From the NCBI GenBank assembly GCA_964387745.1, contig CAYLXL010000031.1, forward strand, positions 1 to 25,602: DNA of 25,602 nt, written 5' to 3'. The translations under genes and the position numbers were made by a program. This document shows positions 15,284-24,160 of this stretch, one piece after another. The notes beneath the pieces were generated by a model. The model did not search any database. It was given only the letters and a program-made list of their open reading frames with translations, and was not told the origin of the DNA. Position 1 is the first letter of the stretch; each line of letters begins with the position of its first letter. This stretch comes from JAGOUU01 sp964387745 (lineage in GTDB: Bacteria; Pseudomonadota; Gammaproteobacteria; JAGOUU01).

Positions 15284-15883
15284 ATGAACAAACATGCTAT
15301 CGGATTGGCTATTTTATTGATGATGCCGTTGATACTACAAGCCTCTGAACGGATTACCGTAGAACATAGCAAAAAAAACGCTATCTCAATACTTGATCAA
15401 CTTGATAGGTCATATAATTTTATCGTGAATACTATAGTTTTTTTACCTAATGGTAAGGAAAGGTATAAACATTTTCAGACGTATAATAATGTTACGGTAT
15501 GGGATACTAACTTGCTAAGTAATAAAAAAGAATTTAGAAATATGCAGTTATCAGATTTGGTGAGTGGAACATTTGTAATCAATATTGAAGATGATATTAG
15601 CTCTGTAAAACCAACATTAACTAAAGATCAGGTGCTAAAAATAGTGCATGATTGTCCGAGCAATCACCCTGACAGTGATAAATATAAACTAGAACAAGCT
15701 GGAGAAATTGACAATGTCAGTGTGGATCTATTTATAAAAAAATATTTAACTTCAACTGCTAAATTAACTTATATCGTTCAGTATATGGATGATGATGATC
15801 TTAGGCGACTCTATCATGTAATAGATGCTAATACAGGAGAAATACTAGAGGAATGGGAAGGATTACCTACAGGATATGATTAG
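15284..15883 (+). CDS. Secreted stand-alone FTP/PepSY propeptide-like protein
   Basis: This 199-residue exported protein (signal peptide about 1-20, ending in LILQASE) consists only of the propeptide part of an M4 metallopeptidase: an FTP-like region (about 20-110) and a PepSY-like region ending IDANTGEILEEWEGL. It is a paralogue of the propeptide of the next gene (shared ITVEH/VSIER, SDLVSG/SDIVAG and IDANTGExLEEWEGL). It stops five residues after EGL, just before the point where the mature catalytic domain begins in the neighbour, and there is no HExxH. Such propeptides are folding chaperones and inhibitors in cis, so action in trans on the adjacent protease is an inference; a remnant of a truncated duplicate is the alternative. 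AGGAGG lies 9 bases before the ATG, which argues for active translation. The 209 bp upstream hold no other gene. Confidence 0.8.
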   Translation: MNKHAIGLAILLMMPLILQASERITVEHSKKNAISILDQLDRSYNFIVNTIVFLPNGKERYKHFQTYNNVTVWDTNLLSNKKEFRNMQLSDLVSGTFVINIEDDISSVKPTLTKDQVLKIVHDCPSNHPDSDKYKLEQAGEIDNVSVDLFIKKYLTSTAKLTYIVQYMDDDDLRRLYHVIDANTGEILEEWEGLPTGYD

Positions 15884-15913
15884 TTGTTGATGTAGAAGTA
15901 CGGGAGTTAACAG

Positions 15914-17830
15914 ATGTTAAGTAGTAAATATAAATGTCTTATAATAAGTAGTCTCTTATATATTATAGTATGTTACGGGTACGCTGCAGAAAAAGTAAGC
16001 ATTGAAAGAAATAAGCAAAATTCTATTATAGATTTGAATGATTTAGGTAATGATTATATTTTTTATCCAACAACTCAGGCAACTTTTCCTGGCGGCGTAT
16101 CAAGATATAAGTTAGAGCAATACTATCAGGGGATTCCTATTTGGGATGGTGCTGTTGTAAGTATCAACCCTGATGCTAAAAAAATTGTAGACAGTGATAT
16201 TGTTGCTGGAGTTTTTATACGCGGTGTAGAGAATGATTTGAGATCTAATGCGTTATCTATAACTAACGGTGATGGTAAGATTGTAGCTAAAATATCAGAA
16301 CAGCAGGCGATAGAGGCAGCAAGAAACCATTTACTAAAAAAATTATTAGTATCAACAGGTGTAAAAATAAATCACAGCAAGTCTAGGCAATACATTAAGT
16401 TATATGGCGATCGAGCTCGTTTAGTGTATATAATAGACTCAATAGTTACAAACGAAGATACAATAGAACCCTCTAGACCCTTTGTTAGTATAGATGCGAA
16501 TACTGGTGAGGTATTAGAAGAATGGGAAGGTTTAAATACAATATTCCAAAATCAAGAATACAGGAGTGCTACCGGACCAGGAGGTAATGAGAAAATAGGT
16601 AAATATATTTATGGCTTAGATAATCGTTATGGCTATTTGACAGTCAATGCTAACTGTAGTATGAGTAGTCCGAATGTTGACACTTATAATATGGATAATA
16701 AAAAAGACAGTGAAGTTTTATACAGATTTGATTGTCCGAACAATGATTATAAAGCGATAAATGGAGCGTATTCACCGATCAATGATGCACATTATTTTGG
16801 TAATCTTGTTTATAACATGTACAAAAGTTGGTTCAATGTAGCGCCGCTTAATATGAAACTTAAGATGCGAGTGCATTACGGTGTCAATTATCAAAATGCT
16901 TTTTGGGATGGAAAGCAAATGACTTTTGGTGACGGCGGTAGTTCTTTTTTTCCATTGACGTCTCTTAATGTTACAGCACATGAGATAAGCCACGGTTTTA
17001 CGGAACAAAACTCTAGATTGGTCTATAAAGATCAATCAGGTGCCATCAATGAATCATTCTCTGATATGGCTGGTGAAGCTGCAGAATATTTTCTTAATAT
17101 CGATAAGCCAGTATCACAGCGTAATGATTGGTTGGTCGGAGAAAATATTACAAAAGGTGAACGTGGAAAGGCTTTAAGATACTTTGAGCAACCATCGAAA
17201 GATGGCAAATCGATAGATCATGTAAGTGGTTATTATGATGGTATGAATCCACATTATAGCTCAGGTGTTTATAATCGAGCATTTTATATACTAGCGCATA
17301 AACCTAACTGGGATGTGCAAAAAGCTTTCCATACTTTTCTAATTGCCAATCAGTTATACTGGACCCAAGATACTGACTTTGATAGCGGTGCATGTGGGGC
17401 AGTTAATGCTGCAACGGATTTAGATTTTAGAGCAGTTGATGTCTACAATGCTTTCAAGGCTGTTGGTGTCAATCCAACATGTGGCGCTACTGAAGAGCCA
17501 AGACCGGAACCTACTACCGCTACAAAGTTGGATAATGGTATAACTGTAAGCGGACTTAGCGGTAAAATAGGTGAAAAAAAATTATTTTACATTGAAATAC
17601 CAAAAGATGGACATAATAATCTGACCATATGGAATTTTAATGGAGGTTATTCTAAACCAATAATGCAAGTGGCATATAATAGAATGCCAAGAACACAAGA
17701 TTTTGATTGCAATACTGCAAGCAACGACCGCTATTGTTATATAAATAAACCAAAGAAAGGTAAATATTATATAAATCTAACATCGAAAGATATATATAAT
17801 AATGTTTCACTTTGGGCGTATTTTAATTAA
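15914..17830 (+). CDS. Secreted M4 zinc metallopeptidase (vibriolysin/pseudolysin-like) with PPC domain
   Basis: This 638-residue pre-pro-enzyme has a signal peptide (about 1-24), an FTP/PepSY propeptide ending IDANTGEVLEEWEGL (residue 207), and a catalytic domain from about 217, where TGPGGNEKIGKYIYG matches the mature start of pseudolysin/vibriolysin-type enzymes. The zinc site is complete: H356 and H360 in HEISH, third ligand E380 in GAINESFSDM (24 residues from the first His, as in thermolysin), and transition-state His447 in NPHYSSG. A proline-rich linker (PRPEPTT) leads to a C-terminal PPC-like beta domain (about 535-638). It should be secreted and degrade extracellular or host proteins after autoprocessing. 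GGGAG lies 7 bases before the ATG. The propeptide-only paralogue is 30 bp upstream, so the two are probably cotranscribed. Confidence 0.93.
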   Translation: MLSSKYKCLIISSLLYIIVCYGYAAEKVSIERNKQNSIIDLNDLGNDYIFYPTTQATFPGGVSRYKLEQYYQGIPIWDGAVVSINPDAKKIVDSDIVAGVFIRGVENDLRSNALSITNGDGKIVAKISEQQAIEAARNHLLKKLLVSTGVKINHSKSRQYIKLYGDRARLVYIIDSIVTNEDTIEPSRPFVSIDANTGEVLEEWEGLNTIFQNQEYRSATGPGGNEKIGKYIYGLDNRYGYLTVNANCSMSSPNVDTYNMDNKKDSEVLYRFDCPNNDYKAINGAYSPINDAHYFGNLVYNMYKSWFNVAPLNMKLKMRVHYGVNYQNAFWDGKQMTFGDGGSSFFPLTSLNVTAHEISHGFTEQNSRLVYKDQSGAINESFSDMAGEAAEYFLNIDKPVSQRNDWLVGENITKGERGKALRYFEQPSKDGKSIDHVSGYYDGMNPHYSSGVYNRAFYILAHKPNWDVQKAFHTFLIANQLYWTQDTDFDSGACGAVNAATDLDFRAVDVYNAFKAVGVNPTCGATEEPRPEPTTATKLDNGITVSGLSGKIGEKKLFYIEIPKDGHNNLTIWNFNGGYSKPIMQVAYNRMPRTQDFDCNTASNDRYCYINKPKKGKYYINLTSKDIYNNVSLWAYFN

Positions 17831-17998
17831 ATCTTTAGGAAATTAAAAATATTAAGCAACAATACCATATAGGCTTTTGTCTGTTGATGATGGTGCTGAT
17901 AGTTACGATTATCTAGCGTTATTTATGATTTTCGGAATTTTTAGGTAAAATAATGGTAAAATCAAATTTTGGACTGATCTTTCCTATGCATTCTAAAT

Positions 17999-18280
17999 TC
18001 ACTGGCAAGCTAACACCTTGTGTTTACCCATAAGTTGAGATATGTTGTTGGCATATAGAAAGCCGACAAGTAGCATGATAGAGTTTTTGCAGCATAGACA
18101 TACTAATGGATCTTTACCGAACTTTTTGATGAATAGTTCTCGCCAAGAGAGTTCTTGTAGTTTTTTAACAATTTGTTCTAGCTTTTGATAGATGAAAGGT
18201 AGGTACTGATTTCTAGTTCGGGTGCTAAGCCAATTATAATATCTAACGAGACGAAAGTATCTGTCTGGTATATGGGCAAT
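17999..18280 (-). pseudogene. C-terminal fragment of an IS91-family transposase
   Basis: Read on the minus strand from 18280 this gives IAHIPDRYFRLVRYYNWLS, then RTRNQYLPFIYQ, WRELFIKKFGKDPLVCLCC and a stop at 17999-18001. It matches the C-terminal part of IS91-type (Y2/HUH rolling-circle) transposases, which typically have LIRHIPxKxFRxxRYYGFxxNR and FGxDPLxCxxC. The upstream coding sequence stops abruptly at 18281, the terminal inverted repeat of an ISAs1 element. A matching N-terminal scrap lies on that element's other side; the middle of the transposase is gone. An open frame that continues upstream into the ISAs1 end is accidental. Confidence 0.75.
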
Positions 18281-19540
18281 CAGGGTCGTCCGGTGAACAG
18301 TTAGGCAAGCAACAGTTCTAATAAATTGCCAGCAATTTTCGTAGACCACCCGGTTTGTTTTTTAATGCTTGGAGTGCTGCACTTGCTTTTTGTTTGTACT
18401 TTATATCGATTAATTAAATTCAAAACAATTTTTCTGATCACAGACATATTTTGAGCGGCATTACGTACTCGAGAAGCATCTTCTCTAAATGTTACATCCA
18501 ATACATGGTGAACTTGATTTTCGATCAACCAATGGCTTCTAGCATAATCAAATCCTTGTTTCGCACTTAAAATTTCATTAGATATATACAATCTTTGCTC
18601 AATGCTACGTTTACCATTTGAAAAATGTCGTTCGCTTTCAATCATACAAATACTTTGTAATTCAGACCAGTCGCTGTACGACTCTTTAAACCACTCAGGT
18701 ATTACTGTAACCCAGCATTTTCTACGCTCAAAGCGTCCATGAGCACGGTTATTAGCAGAATAAAATTGAAAGCTCGTCCTACATCTATCTTTTTCAACAA
18801 ATAAATACCTGGCTGCATCATATAACTTGGGCTGACTTTCCTTTAAGCCGATAAAATAATTAGCCTTTTTTTGAATAATCTTACTAGCAATTGCTGTTTG
18901 ACATCCCATTGCATCTATAGTGATAGTTGCTCCATCTATATTTAAATCATCTATTAATTTAGGTATCTCTGGAATTTCATTAGTTTTAGCGTCTATTGTT
19001 CTTTGGGCTAAAATAACTTTCAGAGCGCTAGCAAAAACATTTAATACATGTGTAGCCTTGTTTTCTTTTGTTCTACTGCCTCTGATACTTTTACCATCGA
19101 TACTAATTACATCACCAGTAAAAAATTTAAAAAATTTACTTGTCCAGCTATACAACCATGACTCAAATTTTTTATGCTCGATCATACCAACAATTTGACA
19201 CAAAGTGCTTTTACAGGGATTACCTTGTTTGTAAGGCAAATATTCACGTAAAAAATCTAGTTTTAATGTTCCGTATTCAACTAATTGACGCCAGCTTTCT
19301 GCACCGGCCATTACTCCTGATATTAACAATAATACTACCTCGTTTAGAGGGTATAATAACTTTGAATCTTGTCGCTTATCTTCTAATTCTGGCTCTAACT
19401 CCAAGAATGATTGGATAAAATCAGCTCTATTTGTTGCAAGTAAACCCATGATAACTTCCTTTTAATCTATTCTTTAAAATTAAAAGGATTTTATCATGGA
19501 CGCGGTGGTTTAGGTACTAACTTATCATCGGACGGCCCTG
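18281..19540 (-). mobile_element. ISAs1-family insertion sequence (copy A, 1260 bp)
   Basis: Imperfect 24-bp terminal inverted repeats at 18281-18304 (CAGGGTCGTCCGGTGAACAG...) and 19517-19540 (complement CAGGGCCGTCCGATGATAAG...) match at 20 positions and enclose one ISAs1-type transposase. No direct target duplication is seen at the junctions, in keeping with a deletion in the flanking IS91 gene at or after insertion. Confidence 0.85.
18301..19449 (-). CDS. ISAs1-family transposase (copy A)
   Basis: A 382-residue DDE transposase of the ISAs1 (H-repeat-associated) family. The acidic triad is visible in ISIDGKSIRGS (first Asp), TIDAMGCQTAIA (second Asp) and HWLIENQVHHVLDVTFRED (Glu). The N-terminus DKRQDSKLLYPLNEV corresponds to the family's D.R...K..ypl.ei segment. 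AAGGAAG lies 5 bases before ATG 19449. It appears full length, so the element may still be able to move. It is clearly different in sequence from the second ISAs1 transposase nearby, so the two are separate elements, not duplicates. Confidence 0.92.
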   Translation of the reverse strand: MGLLATNRADFIQSFLELEPELEDKRQDSKLLYPLNEVVLLLISGVMAGAESWRQLVEYGTLKLDFLREYLPYKQGNPCKSTLCQIVGMIEHKKFESWLYSWTSKFFKFFTGDVISIDGKSIRGSRTKENKATHVLNVFASALKVILAQRTIDAKTNEIPEIPKLIDDLNIDGATITIDAMGCQTAIASKIIQKKANYFIGLKESQPKLYDAARYLFVEKDRCRTSFQFYSANNRAHGRFERRKCWVTVIPEWFKESYSDWSELQSICMIESERHFSNGKRSIEQRLYISNEILSAKQGFDYARSHWLIENQVHHVLDVTFREDASRVRNAAQNMSVIRKIVLNLINRYKVQTKSKCSTPSIKKQTGWSTKIAGNLLELLLA

Positions 19541-19635
19541 AGGATATCAGCTCTAATAAGATGAGCATAAGCGGTATAGAATAACCACCAATTTTGGTTA
19601 TGGAGCAGTATCTCCTTGATTTTTCTGCCTCGAAT
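19541..19635 (-). pseudogene. N-terminal scrap of an IS91-family transposase between two ISAs1 elements
   Basis: The 95 bp left between the two ISAs1 copies read, on the minus strand, EILLHNQNWWLFYTAYAHLI then RADI. This resembles the N-terminus of IS91-type transposases (typically ilxxhxxnWxxFyxxykxxIRpxI). It is in the orientation expected for the N-terminal partner of the C-terminal fragment at 17999-18280. The zinc-binding and catalytic middle is missing. Confidence 0.55.
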
Positions 19636-20864
19636 CAGGGCCATTCGATGAAGAGTTAGTTAATAAAAACAATAAGATATGATAAAATCAGGCCAATCTA
19701 ATAAAGTAACGGAGTATAGTTATGTTGGCAAGCAGCAAATCAAAATTTATAGAGTATTTTAGTGAGTTAGAAGATCCTAGACAGGATGGTAAGGTTTTAT
19801 ACCCTCTAGAAGAGATATTATTTTTAATATTTGTCTCAGTATTGTCATGTGCGGAGAGCTGGAAGCTAATAGTTGATTTTGGTAAAACAAAACTAGCCTT
19901 GCTAAGGCAATATTTTCCATATAATCATGGCATACCAACAGCAAGTACGTTGTGCACGGTAATGAGCAGCTTAGAACAGTCAACTGTAGAATCATGGTTT
20001 AATAATTTATTTAATAATATTGGTGGTTGCCCTAGAGAGTTAATACCAATAGATGGGAAGTCATTGAAGGGAAGCAAAAGAACTGAAAAGGCCGTGCACA
20101 TGCTAAATGCTTACGCCACTAAAAGAGGTATAGTTATTGCACAAAAGACGGTTGATGGTAAAACCAATGAGATTACTGCGTTGCCAGAATTATTAGATGA
20201 AATGGACATAAAAAACTGTGTTATAAGCACAGACGCCATGGGATGTCAGAAAAAAGTAACCAGTAAAATTATAGAAAAAGAAGCTGATTATTTATTAGCG
20301 GTAAAAGCTAACCACACTAATCTACTAAAAGATATTGAGAGCTTTTTTAATAATGAAAAACTGCTCAAAACAGCTGATTTTTATGAAGAACACGATACAG
20401 GCCATGGTCGTACTGAGCACAGGAAGTGTTACAGTATGCCAATCAATGAATATTTTAAAAGAGAACATAAAGACTGGATAAACCTAGCTAATATAGTGCT
20501 AGTTGAGCGCAATAGAACCAGCAAAGGTCAAACAACTACTGAACAGCAGTTTTATATAACTAGTATTAAAGATAATAATGCAAAGATTTTTTTAAATTAT
20601 TCGCGTGAACACTGGGCTGTTGAGAATAAATTACATTGGGTGCTCGATGTTACATTCAATGAAGATCGTAATACTATAAAAAAAGCAGCTGAAAACATGG
20701 CTATACTGAGAAAGCTAGTATTTAATTTGTTGAAAACCTATAAAAATAAGCGAAAAAATACAAACAGTATCAACGGATTAAGGCATATGGCATCATGGTC
20801 TGACAAAGCTCTTCACGATATCATTTCAGTTGTAACTTAGATGACTCTTCATCGAATGGCCCTG
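19636..20864 (+). mobile_element. ISAs1-family insertion sequence (copy B, 1229 bp)
   Basis: Perfect 21-bp terminal inverted repeats at 19636-19656 (starting CAGGGCCATTCGATGAAGAG) and 20844-20864 bound one transposase gene. The repeats continue imperfectly inward. No target-site duplication is evident between the flanks (CTCGAAT on the left, AACATTC on the right). Confidence 0.9.
19722..20840 (+). CDS. ISAs1-family transposase (copy B)
   Basis: A 372-residue ISAs1-family DDE transposase with IPIDGKSLKGS (first Asp), STDAMGCQKKV (second Asp) and HWAVENKLHWVLDVTFNED (Glu). The N-terminal DPRQDGKVLYPLEEILFL and CAESW are typical. GGAG lies 7 bases before the ATG. It is intact between perfect terminal repeats and is oriented opposite to copy A, from which it is clearly diverged. 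Confidence 0.93.
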   Translation: MLASSKSKFIEYFSELEDPRQDGKVLYPLEEILFLIFVSVLSCAESWKLIVDFGKTKLALLRQYFPYNHGIPTASTLCTVMSSLEQSTVESWFNNLFNNIGGCPRELIPIDGKSLKGSKRTEKAVHMLNAYATKRGIVIAQKTVDGKTNEITALPELLDEMDIKNCVISTDAMGCQKKVTSKIIEKEADYLLAVKANHTNLLKDIESFFNNEKLLKTADFYEEHDTGHGRTEHRKCYSMPINEYFKREHKDWINLANIVLVERNRTSKGQTTTEQQFYITSIKDNNAKIFLNYSREHWAVENKLHWVLDVTFNEDRNTIKKAAENMAILRKLVFNLLKTYKNKRKNTNSINGLRHMASWSDKALHDIISVVT

Positions 20865-20875
20865 AACATTCTCGG

Positions 20876-22316
20876 GGGCTGTTCATAGAACCCCAATATC
20901 TAAATATTTTTCTGTCAATGTGATTTAGAAAGATCCGGTTTATTAGGATTTAGAAACTTCCGCTTAATCTGACTAACTTTAGGTGCTTTTAGGATGGCAT
21001 GGTTGGTTGTACGCCATGGATGGTTAGGGCTAGGTATATGGTATTTTCTTGGAGGTTTAATCTCAAATATTTTATCAATATTTTTGTTATCAGTGATTCT
21101 GGTTCTTAAATCTTTATCAATGACAGTAAACTCAAAAGGTTTATTTTTAAAAAATACTTTCATCTCATGATCAGTATTTTCAGCAACAGTAATTTGAGCT
21201 CTCTTAAGTCTGTAACCTTTAGTTTTGGTAGTTAATTGGCAGATGTTATTATTAAAATTAAATTCCAGGTTTTTAGTTAAAGTTCTGTGTTTTCTAATAC
21301 TTAATACGTAATCTAATTGAGCATCAGTCAATGTATTAGTTGAGTGTAAATTCTGTTCTGATTTTGGTGGTTTAATAAATTTTTGATTAAATTTGGTTAA
21401 AAACTGAGGCAGAAATTCATTAGCCTTTTCAAGGGTGTTAATATTATTTAACCTTAATTCTTTAACTAGTCTATCTTGTAGTGTGCCATTAACACGCTCT
21501 ACTCGGCCTTTGGCTTGAGGGGTATTAGCGCAAATAGTGGTTATACCTAGCTCTGTGCAAGCTCTTTGAAATTGGGTTTCATTTGGTTTTAAAGCGTTAT
21601 CAGGTGATTTAAAAATAGTGTGTTTATCGCTGTAAAAACAGCGAGGTTTACCATATGTTTCAACATAATCTTTTGTTGCTCTCATGTAACCTAAAGTTGT
21701 TTCTGATTCCTCAAATCTGCAATAAACTAAATTAGTCGCATCATCAACAAATACTATTAAACAACATTTTTCACGCCTGCCTTCAAACCAATCATGATGC
21801 GAACCATCTATTTGTACAAGCTCGCCAAAACAGTCTCTACGCTCTCTTGATTGGTGTATTTTAGTTGCTTTGCGATTTTTATTATTAAAAATACCAGCCT
21901 CAATCATCCAGCCTCTAAGAGTGCTATGATTTATTTTAATATTATGTCGTTCTTCTAATTTTTCAGCTGCAAGAGTAGGCCCAAAGTCACTATAATTCTC
22001 ACTAACAATACCAAGAACATTATCTTTAAACCCTTTTGGTTTGGCTCTATTGCTTGGTTTGCCACGTTTTTTTGATATCAGGAAAATAACACCATATTTT
22101 TTGTAACCATTTAATAAGTAACTTATATGCCTAGTAGTATAACCAAGTAATTGAGCAGCTTTAACTTGAGTTAGTTCTCGCTTTATAATTCTATCTAGTA
22201 CTTCTTTTTTACTTAACTCTTGACTGCTCATAGTATACAGCTCAATAATATTCATGGGGCTCCTCCGTAAGCTTAATTGTTGGTTACACATTAATTCTAG
22301 CTAACCAAAAGAGCCC
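20876..22316 (-). mobile_element. ISNCY-like insertion sequence (ends tentative)
   Basis: One transposase gene fills this interval. The best candidate ends are GGGCTGTT (20876-20883) and AAGAGCCC (22309-22316), which match at seven of eight positions as an inverted repeat. A GGGG/CCCC hairpin (20875-20894) lies at the left end. The boundaries need comparison with other copies. It begins about 11 bp beyond the end of ISAs1 copy B. Confidence 0.45.
20915..22255 (-). CDS. ISNCY-like transposase (helix-turn-helix plus rve DDE domain)
   Basis: This 446-residue transposase has an N-terminal helix-turn-helix (MSSQELSKKEVLDRIIKREL then QVKAAQLLGYTTRHISYLLN) followed by GVIFLISKKRGKPSNR, the pattern of ISNCY-type proteins. 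An rve integrase core follows with D in QIDGSHHDWFEG, D in FYSDKHTIFKS and E in AKGRVERVNGTLQDRL. The C-terminal basic tail (HPWR...RKF.NP) is also typical. I took ATG 22255: GGAGG lies 6 bases before it, whereas the in-frame codon 12 residues upstream has no such site. It appears full length. Confidence 0.85.
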   Translation of the reverse strand: MNIIELYTMSSQELSKKEVLDRIIKRELTQVKAAQLLGYTTRHISYLLNGYKKYGVIFLISKKRGKPSNRAKPKGFKDNVLGIVSENYSDFGPTLAAEKLEERHNIKINHSTLRGWMIEAGIFNNKNRKATKIHQSRERRDCFGELVQIDGSHHDWFEGRREKCCLIVFVDDATNLVYCRFEESETTLGYMRATKDYVETYGKPRCFYSDKHTIFKSPDNALKPNETQFQRACTELGITTICANTPQAKGRVERVNGTLQDRLVKELRLNNINTLEKANEFLPQFLTKFNQKFIKPPKSEQNLHSTNTLTDAQLDYVLSIRKHRTLTKNLEFNFNNNICQLTTKTKGYRLKRAQITVAENTDHEMKVFFKNKPFEFTVIDKDLRTRITDNKNIDKIFEIKPPRKYHIPSPNHPWRTTNHAILKAPKVSQIKRKFLNPNKPDLSKSH

Positions 22317-22550
22317 TAACTCACCTAAATATTAAATCAATCAGTTATCATACGTCGCCTTATATAAAATCCAACTCTCAGAGAAATAACTAATATCAAT
22401 GAGTTAGTCACTAATACCGGAGATTTCTATTTCATTATATATAGAGATTACTAAATCATGCGTGTTGAATCATAATTAAATCACACCCACAGAAAACTGA
22501 CTCACATGCTATATTGCATCATAATTAATCACACTTTGGGTCACTATTAA

Positions 22551-22622
22551 GCTGGACAGCTCATCAGCTCATACAGTTTTATAAAGTTGCTGATGAACTG
22601 TCAGCATCGCGCAGCTGCGCGA
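22551..22622 (-). terminator. Hairpin and 16-bp palindrome downstream of the rve transposase
   Basis: GCTGGACAGCTCATCAGC (22551-22568) pairs with GCTGATGAACTGTCAGC (22589-22605) with one bulge and one mismatch. A perfect palindrome TCGCGCAGCTGCGCGA (22607-22622) lies between it and the transposase stop at 22638. On the minus strand both come just after the gene, so they may end its transcript or block read-through. There is no good T-run, so this role is tentative. Confidence 0.4.
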
Positions 22623-22637
22623 AATTCATTTATTAAC

Positions 22638-23837
22638 CTAAATATTTCCTCGCTTCTTCATATCGGCCCTTATTTTTATCAACTTAAATAATTCAGTAAG
22701 TTTTCTTTCCATTGAGCTTCTTAGTTCAAAAGGGTTTAATGTGGCATATTTGTTTTTCAATAATTGCTTTTGTAATTCATTTAGATGTTTTGAAGCTAAT
22801 AATCTTTCATAGGGGGTAATTGGCTTAGAATGTATCTTCTTTATTTGTGCTCCGTCTCTAGATTTTTTTTCTAATTTCATCGTAGGCATAAAAAAATTAT
22901 TTAGTGATGACCATTCATTAATATAAATATCATTGATAATATCAATAGCCTTTATATCATCAATGCGATCGTAGCCTAATAATTGCCTGACGCAGCTCCA
23001 GTTTTTTTGCTCCACATGTGCATTATCATTTTTTCTATACGGTCTTGATCGTGTGAATGCAACCTTGTCTTTACGATCTGTAAAATAGCGGAGTAAAGAG
23101 TGATTTAAAAATTCTGAGCCGTTGTCTGAATCAAATCCTTTAAGTTTAAATGGCAAATGTACTTCAATACATTTTATCTTGTCTATAACTCCAGTTTCAC
23201 CTTTTCCCCAGGTTGCTCTTAACTCCGTCCAGGTGCTATAAATGTCTGTCATGGTTAAGCTCCAAACAAAATCTCCAGCTATGGAATCACCACAGTGAGC
23301 TACAGTATCCGCTTCTAAAAACCCAGGCTCGCCTTCGTTCCAATAATTATTATGTATGGGAATTTGTTTTTTTAATAATGTCCCAGGTTTTGTTCCGCAT
23401 TTACCTTTAGTTTTAAATTGAAACTTGGTTGCAGCCAATATTCTGTCAATAGTAGGAGAGCTTATGGTTAGCAGTTTACTACGTATATCAGGCTCTATAG
23501 CACCGTATACAGACTCATAATGTGGCAACCAGTAGGGTATTAATGCTTCTAGTTTCTTTGAGCATGCTTGATCACTGGCAAACCAAATTTCTTTCAGAAT
23601 TGGCACTATCTTATCTGGTTGATATTTTGGCTTCGGACCACGTTTTTTGCAACCAATTGATTTATTTATATCGAGCCTCCTAGGCTGTAACAAATTTATC
23701 GCATATTTCCGATCATAGCCAAAATTTTTGCAAAATTCGTCTAATATATTGATTTTCTCCAACTTAGTTGAGTGCCTGTAACGCTCCCTCAACTTCTTTA
23801 ATTCGAACCTCCTTTTCGTGATAGTCATATTTTTCAT
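22638..23837 (-). CDS. Integrase-core (rve) transposase
   Basis: A 399-residue transposase with an N-terminal DNA-binding region (LRERYRHSTKLEKINILDEF), a basic KKRGPKPKY segment, and an rve/DDE core: D in FLEADTVAHCGDS, D in GFDSDNGSEFLN and E in NAHVEQKNWSCVRQLLGYDR. The spacing fits retroviral-integrase-like transposases. I do not assign an IS family with confidence. ATG 23837 is used; AAGGA lies only 2 bases before it, so the in-frame ATG at 23828 is a possible alternative. It is complete and enclosed by matched terminal repeats. Confidence 0.85.
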   Translation of the reverse strand: MKNMTITKRRFELKKLRERYRHSTKLEKINILDEFCKNFGYDRKYAINLLQPRRLDINKSIGCKKRGPKPKYQPDKIVPILKEIWFASDQACSKKLEALIPYWLPHYESVYGAIEPDIRSKLLTISSPTIDRILAATKFQFKTKGKCGTKPGTLLKKQIPIHNNYWNEGEPGFLEADTVAHCGDSIAGDFVWSLTMTDIYSTWTELRATWGKGETGVIDKIKCIEVHLPFKLKGFDSDNGSEFLNHSLLRYFTDRKDKVAFTRSRPYRKNDNAHVEQKNWSCVRQLLGYDRIDDIKAIDIINDIYINEWSSLNNFFMPTMKLEKKSRDGAQIKKIHSKPITPYERLLASKHLNELQKQLLKNKYATLNPFELRSSMERKLTELFKLIKIRADMKKRGNI

Positions 23838-24160
23838 AATCCTTCCAATTATTTTATGGTTAGATTTAAATATGATTCAACGTAGCTGTTTTTGCCTCAT
23901 TATTTTTTCTCAAAGTGTGATTTAATATGATTCAACTCGCATTCCTACAATCTAAATATTTTTCTTGATTTAGTTTATTAGGGAACTATTCTTTATTGTA
24001 TATTCTATAATTGCAGAGAATTATTATGCTATCTAAGCCAACAAAAGCACTCTTGTTCATTTTTATAACGTTACTGAATTTCGGATATGCAGTAATAACT
24101 CATACAGTTATCATTAGTGATGCTGTTGAAGCTGCTCAGAGTAAACGAGCGAGGAGATAT

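Larger units (their letters stand above)
22460..23940 (-). mobile_element. Insertion sequence with rve-type transposase and duplicated end sites (1481 bp)
   Basis: The ends GCGTGTTGAATCATAATTAA... (22460-22486) and the complement of 23915-23940 (GCGAGTTGAATCATATTAAA...) match apart from one substitution and one indel. A second, inner copy of the motif lies inside each end: TGCATCATAATTAATCACAC at 22515-22534 on the left, and ATTTAAATATGATTCAACG at 23864-23882 on the right. These probably serve as multiple transposase-binding sites. The family name is not certain. Confidence 0.75.

Noticed and set aside
18281..18349. Start of the IS91-like fragment at 18349 inside the ISAs1 end
   Set aside because: The first 23 codons come from the ISAs1 inverted repeat and transposase 3' end read in another frame; the IS91 similarity begins only at 18280.
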